Assembly (NCBI GenBank): GCA_011009095.1
Contig: VTPC01090588.1
Coordinates: forward strand, 62,001-126,000
Source: Ignelater luminosus
Lineage: Eukaryota; Arthropoda; Insecta; Coleoptera; Elateridae
Direction: 5' to 3'
Length of the DNA: 64,000 nt
Positions 49,279 to 62,200 of the stretch are shown piece by piece. Under the pieces are notes generated by a model, which saw only the letters and a list, made by a program, of their open reading frames with translations, made no database searches and was not told the origin of the DNA. Made by a program: the position numbers and the translations under genes. Every line of letters begins with the position of its first letter. The first letter of the stretch is position 1.

Positions 49279-49385
49279 CTTTCTCAATTGTTGGTTAAGT
49301 TTAACTATAGGATTATTGTTATGGATACAACAGTTGTAATGGTGGCAACAATTCTCTAGTTAAATTTAACTAAGGATTGAGAAAC
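49279..49385. repeat. Small hairpin MITE
   Basis: Arms of about 33 bp, TTTCTCAATTGTTGGTTAAG at 49280 and the inverse of GGATTGAGAAA ending about 49385, sharing GTTAA-TTTAACTA. It lies 26 bp beyond the long-armed element at 47508-49253. Only about 107 bp and non-coding. Confidence 0.6.
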
Positions 49386-49800
49386 TGGGCCTGCTACCTT
49401 TAATAGCAGAAAATGGTGACTTCTGAAACTAACAAAACTGAGTGTTGTCAATATGTATTATGCAAGAGCATCAAATACTTTTTAAAGAAATTTTAATATA
49501 CCATAATAGACCATGTCCAAATGCAATGCCTGGAATAAAAAAGATATAATTTGTCAATTATATTTTATAGAAAGATAAGATGTTAGAATTTGACAGTTTT
49601 TGTACAATTTGGAAATGTGAATTTGTATTTTGGTTATTTAGCTTTTACAGATAGTTAAGATTATTAATTTTTTCACATTTTTGGTGCAAGGCCTCTTTAA
49701 ATGTTTTGTCATAATTTCAAATTTTTCAATGTTTCATTTCTAAAGATTCCATTTTTCTAATAAGAGAAAGATTCCTTATTTTCTGTAGTTACATGAAGAT

Positions 49801-50510
49801 AGGGTGACCAAGTCTGAATCTGCTATCTAAGGGTGAATAGTAGCAAAACACCAGACAAACCTGGGTGTTAGAATTTTTGTATTGCAAAGAAAAATTAAAA
49901 AGTAATACACAAAGTTGCGTATGTATATATTAAAACTGTACATACATACTAAACGCCTATGTTGAATGTAGTCCCCTGAGCTTCCTCATTATCACTTCTG
50001 TTCTGGTTTTGAATTATATTACTTTGCCCAAAACGATTTAGAAAACCACAAAGGAATATTATGAAGTGTTGTTTTTTCTACTTTAGCCAACGGACATGTC
50101 ATTTTAATGTTAAGAAGGATATTGATTTAACAATTCTGAAGATACTGTGCACTTTCTTTTTGACATTTCTATACTTGTATTTAATCCTAAATTAAATTAT
50201 GGTATTACAAGATTTACATATTATTAAGTGAAACAATTTTGAAGCATCATCACCCACAGTACTAAGAAAACTAAATAATTCGATCAGTAATTAAGTGTAG
50301 CGCAGGCAGAAGATTGCAGGCGGGGAGCATATATTGATAACTTTCTAAGAATTTAAAGCTTCAAGAAAATAACATGTAATCAGTTTTATTGATCAGGTTA
50401 TTTTGTCTTGTAAAAACGGATTCATTAAATTTTTGCAAAACTCGACTGGACATTCCCAGAAGCCCTAAAAATCAAAACATGTTAGGAAAATCCAGACATC
50501 TGGTCACCCT
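49801..50510. mobile_element. Probable non-autonomous transposon with AGGGTGACCA ends
   Basis: A perfect 10-bp terminal inverted repeat, AGGGTGACCA and TGGTCACCCT, brackets 710 bp. Similarity beyond it is weak (AGTCTG against the inverse of CAGACAT). No coding frame is recognised. Other eukaryotic DNA transposons have AGGGTGACCA-like ends, but no target duplication is clear here. Confidence 0.5.
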
Positions 50511-50595
50511 ACAACAAGATAGTTTTACACTGTGGAAATAATAGTGATTATATTTAAAGATTTAAAATAACTGTCAAAATGACACAAGAATATTT

Positions 50596-50740
50596 AAAGT
50601 TCGTTTTTTATTTAAAAATTCACCCCCTGTTGATTTATGTCGATTGCATGCGATAACATCTGTAAAGTTTTGTCAAAGCAAATTTTTTCTGCAATTGTAA
50701 ATCACAATGTTGGTGAATTTTTAAATAAAAAATGAACTTT
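50596..50740. mobile_element. 145-bp MITE
   Basis: The arms 50596-50624 and 50712-50740 are inverse copies over 29 bp with one mismatch (AAAGTTCGTTTTTTATTTAA against the inverse of AAATAAAAAATGAACTTT). The interior is non-coding. The short arms and tiny interior fit a miniature inverted-repeat element. Confidence 0.65.
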
Positions 50741-52102
50741 ATATGCAATAGTTGCTCTAGTTCCCAAGACAAGATATTATTCTAATAATTGTATGTATAG
50801 TAACTGAAGTTTTTAGAGTGAACAGATTGAATAACTCAACTCAGCCAGCATAAAACTGAGGAGCAATCAGACATTCATTTTGGATCCTCTCAGTTTCTTA
50901 ACTTCCAGATGAACACATCTACTGAAGAGGATCTTGAAAAAACAGCCATTATTAACGTCAACTCTTGCCTACTTAATTTGAGTTACGGTTAATCATGCAT
51001 CTATGGGCAATTACTCATGGCCTCTACCATCCCATTTTGCTAATATTTTTTATGAGGCAGTAAATTTAAAAGGGGACCCCCCCAAAATTTCTAGTGAGCT
51101 ACAACCTTGATAATGGCTATTGAGGTAAGCAAGGTATTTGCTTATTTTGAACAATGCATTATTCTGAATGAAGTATAGCAGAAGCGTGAGTAAATTTGTT
51201 GTTGGAGATGCAAATAATATAATAAAAACTAAAAATCTTTTACATTTGGTGTGAACGTTTTAGCAGTTGCTGTAGAATAGATATACAGGGACAGATGAGC
51301 ACTATCCCATTACTCTCTCTGCAATGGACGGTACTGTTTTTATTAAATACTTTTGTGACCAACTGCAGCTCATGATAGTTAATATACATTCATCTATTTA
51401 TGAATAAAATATCTTTAATTTAAATCCTTTCATGATAATCTTTTATAGTTTCATCTTTATGCATTTAAGGTCATTTGTTAACTTATAAACTTAGTTTAAA
51501 TGGAAGCAACATTATATTTATTCCCAAAAAATTCTCTATATATAGGCTGTAAATAAAGAATATGCTTGTTTTGACTAGAGTTAAATATAATATAGATATA
51601 GAAATATATAATTATCGACTAGAATTTTAGTTTATTTGCTGGAAGATACAATTTTGGTACCTTCAGTTTAACTAGGAGATCAGTACTTGGTAATGCTAAT
51701 CGTTAAATATAACAAAGAATGTACGATTAAACTCCATACATGTACACAGATATATAACAGATTTCTAAAATGACCTTAAATGTTTTCATCAATCTTTAAC
51801 ATTTTTAATTATCAGACTATGAACAAATAGAATGATTAGTATTTTTACAAAATTACAAAAATGTATATAATTAGATATTTAACTGGCAGAAGATTGATCA
51901 ATCAAAAGCTACAACATGTTTTTAAACCTTAATTAATTACTAACTCAACTACACAACAAAAACGCAATTAAAAAAAAACTATTTTTACATAAAATTAAAG
52001 ATTGAATCAATTTTCAGTCAATTAAACAATCATTTAAAATAATATTTCATATTGAAAACAATAAATTGCCCTAGACACATTAAGTAGTCACTTATACTAC
52101 CA
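50741..52102. other. Intronic / 3'UTR-side DNA of the middle zinc-finger exon
   Basis: No other exon seen. The part nearest 52102 is presumably the 3'UTR of the 52103-52323 exon if it is used as a terminal exon; no nearby AATAAA on the minus strand is obvious. Confidence 0.4.
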
Positions 52103-52323
52103 CTAGTTTGCAACGGTCGGATGTTTTGTGCGCATATGCAATAATAAAGTGTCACTTCGTGTATATACAGCAGGACAATGCGAACACGAATATTGTCCAG
52201 GAAAATGTACATAATAATGGTTCCTTGTGTTGCTCACAATTTTTCCACATAACACACACCGTCTTCTTTCATCCATGGTACCCACTCTCTCGAAAAGTTG
52301 CGAAACTTTATAGCATTTTACAT
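52103..52323 (-). CDS. fru: Alternative 3'-terminal zinc-finger exon of a BTB-ZF gene (fruitless-like), middle
   Basis: The minus-strand exon starts at 52323 after the acceptor TGTTTTTGTTTCAG. Two bases finish the upstream codon, then VKCYKVSQLFERVGTMDERR, the finger pair and a stop at 52103; 72 residues. Finger 1: C-x2-C-x9-H-x3-H (CVLC...HYYVH). Finger 2: C-x2-C-x12-H-x4-H (CSHC...HMRTKH), ending PTVAN. The linker FPGQYS between the fingers parallels FPGRFE in the 63.4 kb exon, making these two the closest pair of the three. The open frame extends upstream to a Met at 52402, but that part lies in the intron and is not expected in the protein. No degradation is seen. The fru identity is from recall; BTB-ZF membership is inferred because the BTB domain is outside the window. 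Confidence 0.72.
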
Positions 52324-55300
52324 CTGAAACAAAAACAATGTGATGCATACACTTTAACTTTTGATTATGTGTTTCATTACCCATTTTTAAAACAGCCTCC
52401 ATGGATTACGACGGCTTACTTCTAGCATGCCCTACTGTCACTACATTATTAGCATGCCTTTTAGTAAGTTATATATAATGACGAGCAAAAAAAATCTACT
52501 ATGGAAGGCTCATTTTCAGATACACAAATTTATTTTTTTTTTACATTATGCTTAATATACATTAATATTCTAATACAAAGATAAAACTTGATCTAGCCTT
52601 TATCTTTCATATATGTATTTGAAATACATTAAGAATGATTGATCATATTTGCATAAAACAGTCATACAGACAAAATCCACTGTGGTTCTATGGTTTTTAG
52701 ATTAAATAAAGTATCATAATATAGAATGTGAAAGACTGAAATAGAATTTGAAATGATATTTTAGATTTACAGAGCGCTGTTAGGTTAACGTTAAATTAAC
52801 CTTCTAAATTGAGATATTCTTGTTGACAAAGTTATCAACTCATAGAATATTAAGAAATATAAATAGTAGGTTTTCTTTAAGACATTGCTAATGAAAAGTA
52901 CAATGATCCCGAGCTTCCCAGAAAACCAATGGTTTTTTTTAAGAAATAAATCAGAGGACCTGGATAAAAATTCCAGTGATAAAACAATAATAATTTAGTC
53001 CACAATTTATATAAAAATTTTACCAGGAATAACAAATTAATGTATTGATGATGTCACGAGAATTACTTCTTTTAAATGTTCTTTCTTTCAATGATAGTGG
53101 TTGATAGTATTTATAACCAAAAGTTCTCTTTCTAAATATCCTAAACATTCAAGAATTCTACTTTTTGCTCCACATTTTATTTACATCTTGTAGAATGCAA
53201 TATACGCCCACTCTAAGTTAGTTTATATTATGATGTAAAGAAGTCAAGTTTACATCAAATTATATTTCTGCTGTGTAAATATTCACAAGTAAAAAATGCG
53301 ACAATTAATTTTCTGTGGCGGCAACATTGCAACTGTTAACATCAATTCTAAACAGATAGTTAAGACTGACAATGCACAATTTATGTTGTATATCAAATTG
53401 TTGTGAACATGTTTTCACTGATGGTTAGTGAAATCTCTCATTTAAACAAGGAAATGGTCTTCAAGCATACGTTTATTTTTATTAATTTAATAAAATTTTA
53501 TGCTGACAGATTAATTCAATGAAAAATACTCTTGGAAATGATGAAGATTATACAAATGTATATTAGTTTTAAATGCCCTTGAAATTTAAAAAAAAGTTTA
53601 TTCAATCCCAAGGTCATATTGTAATCAAGAATCAGTTTTTATACCACAATGTAAAACATTTTCTTGATCAAGTATAATTTAAAGAATAATTGTAATGTGT
53701 TACTAATATATCATCATTCAATTTCTTCTATTCTTTAATTAATGCCATAATTTAATCAAAGAATGCAAAAAGGGAATACAATATTATATGGAAACAATGT
53801 AGCACAATTGAAAGAAAGTTTCGCTAATTCAACTTTAAAGTGATTTAAGAGAATTGATCAAATTGAAAATAAATCAAACACAGATTTAGAACACACCATT
53901 TTTTAATGAAAATTAATAAAATACAATATTCAAATAAATGCGAATGTGAATGCAAAATAACATAAACATAACACTATATAATCAGCTAAATAATTACTAG
54001 AACATGTTTTTTAAAACTTAAGTAACTCTTCTCGACAATTGCAACATTTTTTAAGCCACATTAGGTATTGCACTTTTATTAGGGCAAACTATGTCAAATA
54101 CCAAACATTCCTTAACTTACAAAGATCTTGGTTTATATTTTTAGAACATATTTTTAAAGACTTTTACTGAGCATTTTGCAGTTCTGTACCTAAAACTAAG
54201 TGCAAACGAACAAAGATAATATTTGATATTAGATTTTTCATGAGTATTAGTTTACAAAATACGAAAACTATGTATGTATAAATTCTTCAAATTTCTGTTC
54301 ATTACATCATTTTTAACAATTATATAATATATTTATTTTTTCTTTTTTTAATATCAACAAATGATGCAATAAACACACTAAAAAAATTTAGTACAAAAAT
54401 TTTACTTATTCAGTATTTCATTTCACATTGAAATTGATTTGAATCTATACCTACTATTAAGTCAATTTTTAAATTTCACTACATGAATATTTATGTTCAC
54501 CAAAAACTGAATCAAAACAATTTCAAACATGAAATAATTCAATCAATTGAATTTTGCAAGAATAAGGATATAATCAGAAATGTCTAACAGTATTTAATGT
54601 AAACGTCCAATATTAAAATACTAACTATCCTATTCTTAATCTATACCGCAACCCTTTTTATGATTTTATGATTATCAAATTATGTAAATAACATTTAGGA
54701 GTTTTTTAATCAATTGTAAAAGGTAAAAAACATCTTTATTAAAGTATAGAAAATAATAAGCAACACAAAACATAACAAAAAATATTCATAATTATATCAT
54801 GAATTTTCATGAATAAGTAAATTAATTTCGCAAATACATATAAAATGAGAAAAACACATAGAATAATACATTACTTGTTAATAATTAAAAGCGATACTTG
54901 CATACAACTTAGTGGTAATTAAACAACTAAATATTGCACTTTTTTTAACATTTTCCTAATATGGTCAAGGTTGCTTAGCATTAGCACCATTCCAATATTT
55001 ATCACAATCTTTTACTTTCCCAATATAAGTCCACCTTTTAATGTCAATACAATATATTAGAATCTTTAGTATCAATAGTATATATCATTATAAAAACTAA
55101 TAACAAACAATTTTGATAAGTGATATCAAGTTTACCACCAAAAAATGTTATCGTAATTATCAAAAAGTTTGTCCTAAGTATTTGAGAATATATTAAAAAG
55201 CAAAATTCTTCTTAAAAACAAAGCCCTTTGTCAGTAATACCACACCGATAACACCAAATGTTTTCAATATTATCATAAATATTATATACACTAGCTATTA

Positions 55301-55883
55301 AGGTACCATAACATTCAAAAGAATGTATCACTCTTATTGCAATACAAGTACTTAAAGAAATTTATTAGGCCTCCATACTATTAAGATTTACTTTCTAGAT
55401 GATTATAGTTTCTTTTTTATTAATATAATACAAAAGAAACAAAGAAGTATAAACCAATCTTTACCTATCAAATTTATCACATTTTATATTATTTATTGAC
55501 TTGATAATTAATTGCTTTCATATCAATCATATGAAGTTTTAAATATGTTTATATACTAATCCAGCTTTAGCAATACTTTCTCATTTACAATTAATTAAAT
55601 TCAACTAAAAAAAGAAATTAAACATTATTTATTTGTTTGCAGAAAACAACCCACAGCCAATCACCTTTTTATATACTTTGATACGTCAAAATCTCCGTGA
55701 ATCAACACATAAACATATACTAATGAAACGTGTTTTAATCTTCCAATTTCTAAAATACTAAAATAATTGAAAACGCTGAAACAATTTGAATAATAATAAA
55801 GATTTCTTTGTAGAATTAAAAAGCCTAATTGTTCTATTTTTAATTAGGCCATGAATAGTACAGTTAATAATTTTATCCCTCAA
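52324..55883. other. Gene-free intronic DNA
   Basis: Very AT-rich. No additional zinc-finger exon could be found by eye on the minus strand, though an exon without an early Met or with diverged fingers could be missed. Confidence 0.4.
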
Positions 55884-56161
55884 TGTCAGATTGTGCCACT
55901 AGAATATCAGAAAATTTCTTGGTGGGCTCTTCTTGAGACAGCATTCTTTGAATCCCACATCTACGTTCTTTGATTAGATATAAAAGTTTATGTTCCTAAT
56001 TATCTTTTTCCAAATTTATTACCAGACCAGAATTAAGTTTTATTTTATTTTGTACCTAGTTTCCTTATATAAAATAAATAATAATAAATCTTTTTCTCTT
56101 ATTTTTATTGATCGGAGGGCCCCACGGTAATTTCCCAGTGGCGCTCATACACAATCTGACA
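55884..56161. mobile_element. MITE with TGTCAGATTGTG ends
   Basis: The left end TGTCAGATTGTG is the exact inverse of CACAATCTGACA at 56150-56161. Looser similarity continues inward (CCACTAGAA against the inverse of TTCCCAGTGG, then GTGGG-C-CTC). At 278 bp it is non-coding. No target duplication is clear. Confidence 0.6.
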
Positions 56162-57800
56162 CGTAAAAGTAACCACAAAAGTTGATTTAGATCATGTAAA
56201 TTAAAGATTGTTGGATTAGATACTTGTATTATTCATAGTCTCCTATACTATTTGCACCAGCAGCAAATAACTCATTATACTTTTGCTGTAATCAGAGAGA
56301 TATTATGTTACAACATAAATAAGTGAGGTCAATAATCCTCCAGGTGCATCAAATTTCAATTCCATAATAGTTTTTATATAACAAGAATGTAAACTGAAGT
56401 TTTTTTAATGAGCAGAAAGTTTATGGTACAAGCACCAGTGAGTTCAAAAAAGACACTTTACACCTAAGTTATATATATTATTTTTTGCATGACCATATTT
56501 TAAAGAAGATAATTAAGAAAAACCATTGACATTAAATTAAAACATCTGGGAATGCAAAGTATAACCACAACGAACGTCGTTTTGTTACTTTTTCAAATTT
56601 CGCCATTTCGACCATGTTCCCGAGGAGATATCAAAAAACTAAAACTATACATTCTCTTATTTTTTAATGTAGAATCCAAATCTGAAGTCAAAATTCCAAA
56701 ATTAAAAAAAAATGCGGACAGACAGACAGACTTTGCAAATTCAGTAACGACTTCGGAGTTTGTTGAAAATGAAGTTAGCCAAAATCATAAATGCGTATCA
56801 TGAATTCATTATAACATTGATACATCAAATTTATTGCAAATGTTTGTAATTGTTTACATTGACGAGTTCTAAAGTGCTAACTTTACAGATGGTCAGGCAA
56901 AAAGAATATTTTTGTACACATGTTCAGCTTATCTTTTGACCTCATTTATTTATTTTGCTGCGATCTTTCTTTGTTTAACACTGAAACTGTAGTTAGCTAG
57001 TTGCTAATGGTGCAATCAGTATACCCTTGTATATTCGTTAAACTCTTGGGCTAAGAACACTAGCAAATTGTTAATTATACTATGTTCTATAGTTGGATCA
57101 AAGTGTTTATTAATCACTTTTCTATATCCTTTTACATTTAATTTTGGATGTAAATTATTGACATGACATCTGCTCTATACATTAATTCAACTACAAAATT
57201 TGATTCACAACTGTTCTAAAGAAGAGCTTGCACATGGTAAATAACCTTTGAAAACTTTGATGCAAACAAATACTGCACAAATGTATAATATCAACATTTA
57301 TCACCTGACAAATTCTTTGTGGAGCAAATTGGTGTTACTTTGCAATGTAAAGTTTCCATAACTAGCTTTTTTTCCAGTCTCAATTACTCAATTAGCCACC
57401 GAGGACAACATGGTTCCTACTCATGGTGCAACTCTTAGTGATTAACTGAATAGTTGAGATATAAAAAATAAGCTATTTACTAAGCATGGCATTACAATAA
57501 GCCATCTGTAAAGAAAATAACAGATAAAATTACTTTTGTGCAAGTGCTTTGTATTTCGCAGATACATCTGTATATGCTATATCAAATTATAGATGACATT
57601 AACATTTAAAATATGTTTTATCAAGTACATTTATGAAACAACACCTGAATCAAAGTGGATTTATCTTAATTTCTTTGTAGCTAAAGTTTAGTTTTTATTT
57701 AGAAGTTCAACAATGTCACAATCTTTTTCAAAGATATAAGTGGCAACATAGTTAGGAGCAAGAAAGGTATGTAAGGTTTTAAGAGCAAACACCTGTCTGC

Positions 57801-57960
57801 AAAAGTTCTTATGCCTTTATTATTTCCCTGTTGATTTTACAGCACATATGTAAATGCAAAAAATGCTCACAATTGAGAACTTTTTAATTGTGAACATTTT
57901 TTGCATTTACTATCTACCGTAAAATCAACTGAAAAGAAAATAGAAGCATAAGTGTAAAAG
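57801..57960. repeat. 160-bp near-perfect hairpin
   Basis: Arms 57801-57873 and 57886-57960 pair with few mismatches: GTAAATGCAAAAAATG-TCACAATT and GTTGATTTTAC are shared exactly. The loop is only about 12 nt (GAGAACTTTTTA). Such a tight, long stem can be a MITE or an expressed hairpin RNA precursor. It lies in the intron between the middle and proximal zinc-finger exons. Confidence 0.7.
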
Positions 57961-58109
57961 TAAACACTGAATTTGCTGTATACTGAGTGTTTCTAAATTG
58001 CATAGAACAAATATAAGGACGTTACTCTACAGCAAACAATAAGAAGTAAAACTACATAAGATTTTTTCTGAAAACGCTCCCCTGTAAAGGTATGCCACCT
58101 TAAAGTTTT

Positions 58110-58410
58110 GTGAAAGAAGATTTAAAGTTCAAATGCATATCTTACTCTAATTTGAACCACAATAGCAATAGATATAATTGCAATAAGAAACTCCTAAGTA
58201 CTGCGCCACTATTTCAGGATATTAAGCTTCTTGATTGGACAGGCAATGGCCCTGATCTCAACCCAATTGAGAATGTGTGTAGAACACATTAAAAGATTTA
58301 GTTTATAAGAGCTTGATTACAAGAAGACTTGACTTTATGACTAAAATTCACAAAGTTTGGTTTCAAAATAGAGGAATTAAGAGACACAAAAAACAAATGC
58401 ATTGAAAGTA
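58110..58410 (+). pseudogene. Tc1-like transposase C-terminal relic
   Basis: The plus frame ends with LLDWTGNGPDLNPIENVCRTH, close to the Tc1 signature W-P-x-x-S-P-D-L-N-P-I-E-N-x-W that contains the third catalytic aspartate. Downstream, after a stop, FMTKIHKVWFQNRGIKRH fits the following C-terminal helices. The upstream catalytic regions are not recognisable, so only the tail survives. Confidence 0.65.
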
Positions 58411-58750
58411 AGCCTCGAGTCCACGGGAGGTTGGACCAAACATTGACGCAATACTTAATTAAGATTATGTTTCTAAACCTAAATCTTCATATTTGTAAGA
58501 AATAACAAAAATTCCTAATTCAATGTCCACTCGCTGTATTTAAAAATTGTACAAATAATCCATTTAAAGGGTAGAACATTTGACCAAAACTTGAAATCAA
58601 TCAGAAAATAAATAAGGAAGATACAGAGGTGAGGGTGAGAAGTGAAACACACTGTATGTTACTGTAAAAGGACAAAGCATCAGCAAAAGGACAAAACTAA
58701 TAGTAGAAATAAAAATTCTTTTGCAACCTATTAAGCTTACTGTAAGGTTA

Positions 58751-59288
58751 TACAGTGCATTTTTTTAATCACTGGCCATAGGGATTTCCATGTTAAAATA
58801 TCTACCCCGCATTAACTTTTGTAAGAATGAAGGTTTAGACTTGAAATTTTAACACAATGTAATTTGGAACTTCTTCTTTCAATTACATGGAAAATTATGC
58901 CTTTAAAATAAAAAATAGCGCTTCAAAAAATTAAAATGTTTATGGATTTTTGTTAGCATTATATAGGTGGCTATGGAAAATTTAACATATCGTGACATTT
59001 TTGAAATTGTTGCTCTATCTTGTACCCCGATCTTTTTAATAATCTAATGTCATTTTACACCGTTCAAGAAAAAATTGAAATGGTAACCGCCTATATTCAT
59101 AAACATTTTAATTTTTTGAAGCGCTATTTTTTATTTTAAAGGAATAATTTTCCATGTAATTGAAAGAAGTTCCAAATTACATTGTGTAAAAATTTCAAGT
59201 CTAAACCTTCATCCTAACAAAAGTTAACATGGGGTAATAATTTTAACATGGGAATCCCTATAGCCAGTGATAAAAAAAATGCACTGTG
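58751..59288. mobile_element. Foldback MITE with about 215-bp arms
   Basis: The outer ends ACAGTGCATTTTTTTAATCA and the inverse of the right end match with one base difference. Arms about 58751-58970 and 59085-59288 stay alike throughout, sharing AAATTACATTGTGT in the inverse and TTTGAAGCGCTATTTTTTAT. TA dinucleotides at 58749-58750 and 59289-59290 look like the target duplication. The centre of about 110 bp is unique and non-coding. Confidence 0.8.
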
Positions 59289-59290
59289 TA

Positions 59291-62200
59291 GAAAGAAGGT
59301 TGAGTCATCGTCTTTTCAAGGCCACAGCTCAAATATAGTAGAAAAGCACAAACCTTTAAACCCACTGGAAAACCTGTGAAGAGAGAAGTAAAGCCTATCT
59401 TCACAGGAAAATCAAATGAGCACTATTTGTTATATCATAGATTTTAGTATGTCGCAAAGTATCATGGCTGGGCAAGGATAACAGAAGCAAACTCAACCTT
59501 TCCTCTATACAATCTTAGGTTTCTGTTACAACTTCGGACTTTTACAGTAACATGTATGTATGTTGGCAGTCCAGAGATATAATAAATACAACAACAAACA
59601 ATAAAAACCTTGCTCAGCTTAGGTAGCAACTACTAAAATGCAATCATGTCAGCACTACATACATGTAAGAATTTAAAAAAAAATTTGATCTTCCAATGTT
59701 AAAGCATCTAGAATCCTAACCGCCATTTTCATAACAAATCTAGAGTCTGTTTCAGATTTTGAAGTTCAATTTAGGAAGCTGTTTCATGATAAACTTTACC
59801 ACTTTAACTTAACTTTGAGTTAACGGCAGTATAAGGTCACTTTTAAAAACTTTAATCATTTATAACATTCGTAAATATGTCTTGATTACCTTAAAAGGGA
59901 CATTGTCATTTGAAATATAACCGTTTTTTAACAATTACCTTCAAAATATTGTTTTTCAAGGGTAACAGGATACCAACTGCTGTGAAATATTCAATTTAAA
60001 ATGTTAAAGTTCACTTTTTATTAAAATGCATCTTGAAAATTGTTATGAAAATTTAACAACTTCATATTTTGCTAAAGTGATAGTTACTTTAAAATTTTTG
60101 TTATAAAAATTGCTGCTGCTTTCTGTTAATTATAATGACAATAGTTACATATAAATAGCTTATTTAATTTAGATTATTCTAATTTCCTTCTTTTGTATAA
60201 GGACTGCACCAGTATATGGGCACATTTTAAATTTTCCTTGTTTCTAATTTTCCAAGTATCTTACATTGAACAACAGTTACATCAACTGCAATTGTAATTT
60301 ATGCTAACTCATTTAGGATACATTTCAAAAAGATTATACTTTGTACAGCCCAGATATGAGGGGAATTTGACATTAACAGTTGCTAACTAAAATGAACAGT
60401 AATAGACAAATAAGAACTGCATATTATCAGAAATACACACTTAAGTGTTCAGACAAGTCTAACTATACCAGTTGCCAAAAACAAACAATATGTAAAATGC
60501 TTTTTATAATTATATTCTAAATATGCCTTTAAAGAAATATTTTAAGCATTAAAGTATTTTTATAAATTTATTAGTCTTTAGCTCATGATATTTTGGCACA
60601 TATACTTTGTTTATTTTGAACCATCCTTATGGCTTCTTTAATGATAGATTAGTTATGTTTTTAAATTTGCTTGATTCACTTTTTGTTGTTACATCATATT
60701 TATAACAAAAAAAAAGAATAATAAAAATTGAACATTAAGAGACAGATTTGGAGGAATCAAGATATTTCCATTTTTATTTACACAGTGGCATTTCACAAAA
60801 ATGACTATTTAGTAGTTTTTGATCATTTTAAATGATCTGTATTGTCAATGATAAAATATCAAATTAAAATCTTTAGAAAAACTCAAATGATCAAACTTAG
60901 CATATATACCCAGTTATAGCAAATCAAAATTTCTAAATATCGAAGATGCACGCACAAAATTCTGTACTTTCACAATTAACATTTAAAATGATTAATTTGC
61001 ATAAATGCTTCTTTCTGACATCCTCAGTAAAGAGATTCTTTTACAATTTTTATTGCTATGTAATCCATACCTGGAAGGTATTTGTGAACGTCAGATTAAT
61101 TATGTGAAATACAAAGCTAGAAATAAGTATTGTTGTTTCAAATTTTATATACTAATTTCATGATTTCAGACAGAAATCTAATGTGTAACTTGCCACCAGA
61201 GTTCTTTTTATCACTCACATGGTTATTTGCCTTGACTAGTGCCTCAGAAAATAAACCACACTTGTGGTAAAAGATTCAACTTTGGTGTTTTGATACACAA
61301 ATAACTATCTTCTAATAGTTGCTCTTTACAATTTCTTGATATAAATTATTTCTTGTAAGTGCATAATAAAAATGATAAGTCTCATATATCATTTATGTTG
61401 TAGATAAACCCGTACACAATAATTAATATAGAAATAATAGCACCTCAATCTATTTAAAAAGAAATATTGTTTACAAATTAATAGAAGTTAATTCTAACCT
61501 TTTTGGAGTATTATAAACAAAATAAATTAAACATTTTATATGAAAGAAATAATGCATCTTCTTGCATTTATTTGGCTTCGAAGTATAATCAAGACTTAGA
61601 AAATAATAGACTGGATTTAAATATGATATGGTAACATTAAAAATTTAGCTTTTTCTAACTTTTAATGTTTGTATGGAGGACTAAGAAACTCAACCTAAAC
61701 TAATCAAATCTTCAATCCAAACTCTTAATTAAATTTTAAATAATAAGAACATATTAACGTGTAAATAACTAATTTATAATTAAAAAAATAATAATAATAT
61801 ACTAAAAGGCTTAAGTTACACGTAAGATATAAAATTTGAAAGCGAGACTAAACCTTAAAAGTTAACCTTAAATCTTACATAACATGAGATAAAGAATATG
61901 AGGTAATATCAAAGTAAAAAAAATAACATTGCACTTAATCAATATAACTAATATAGGTTTGGCAATAGTTGCAGAGATAAATATAAAAATGTTGACTAAG
62001 AGTTTTTGCTTTTTCCTCTCATTCACTAAGTATTGTTCGAGATTCATCGGACGGGAACCAACCATGAAATGCAATTTTATAGTCCTAAGATTCTTTTTAA
62101 AACTTTAGACACAAATCTTTTATCATAATGACAAATTTTACACCTATTTTGAATAGGTAATCGATCTGACTTTTTAACATCACAGACATCATGTATTTTC

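Noticed and set aside
52324..52402. N-terminal extension of the middle zinc-finger frame up to a Met at 52402
   Set aside because: A strong acceptor at 52324-52325 in the same phase as the two sister exons indicates this part is intron.
56699..56735. GACAGACAGACAGAC tract near a small plus-strand open frame
   Set aside because: A short simple repeat in non-coding DNA; the surrounding frame 56552-56803 has no domain.
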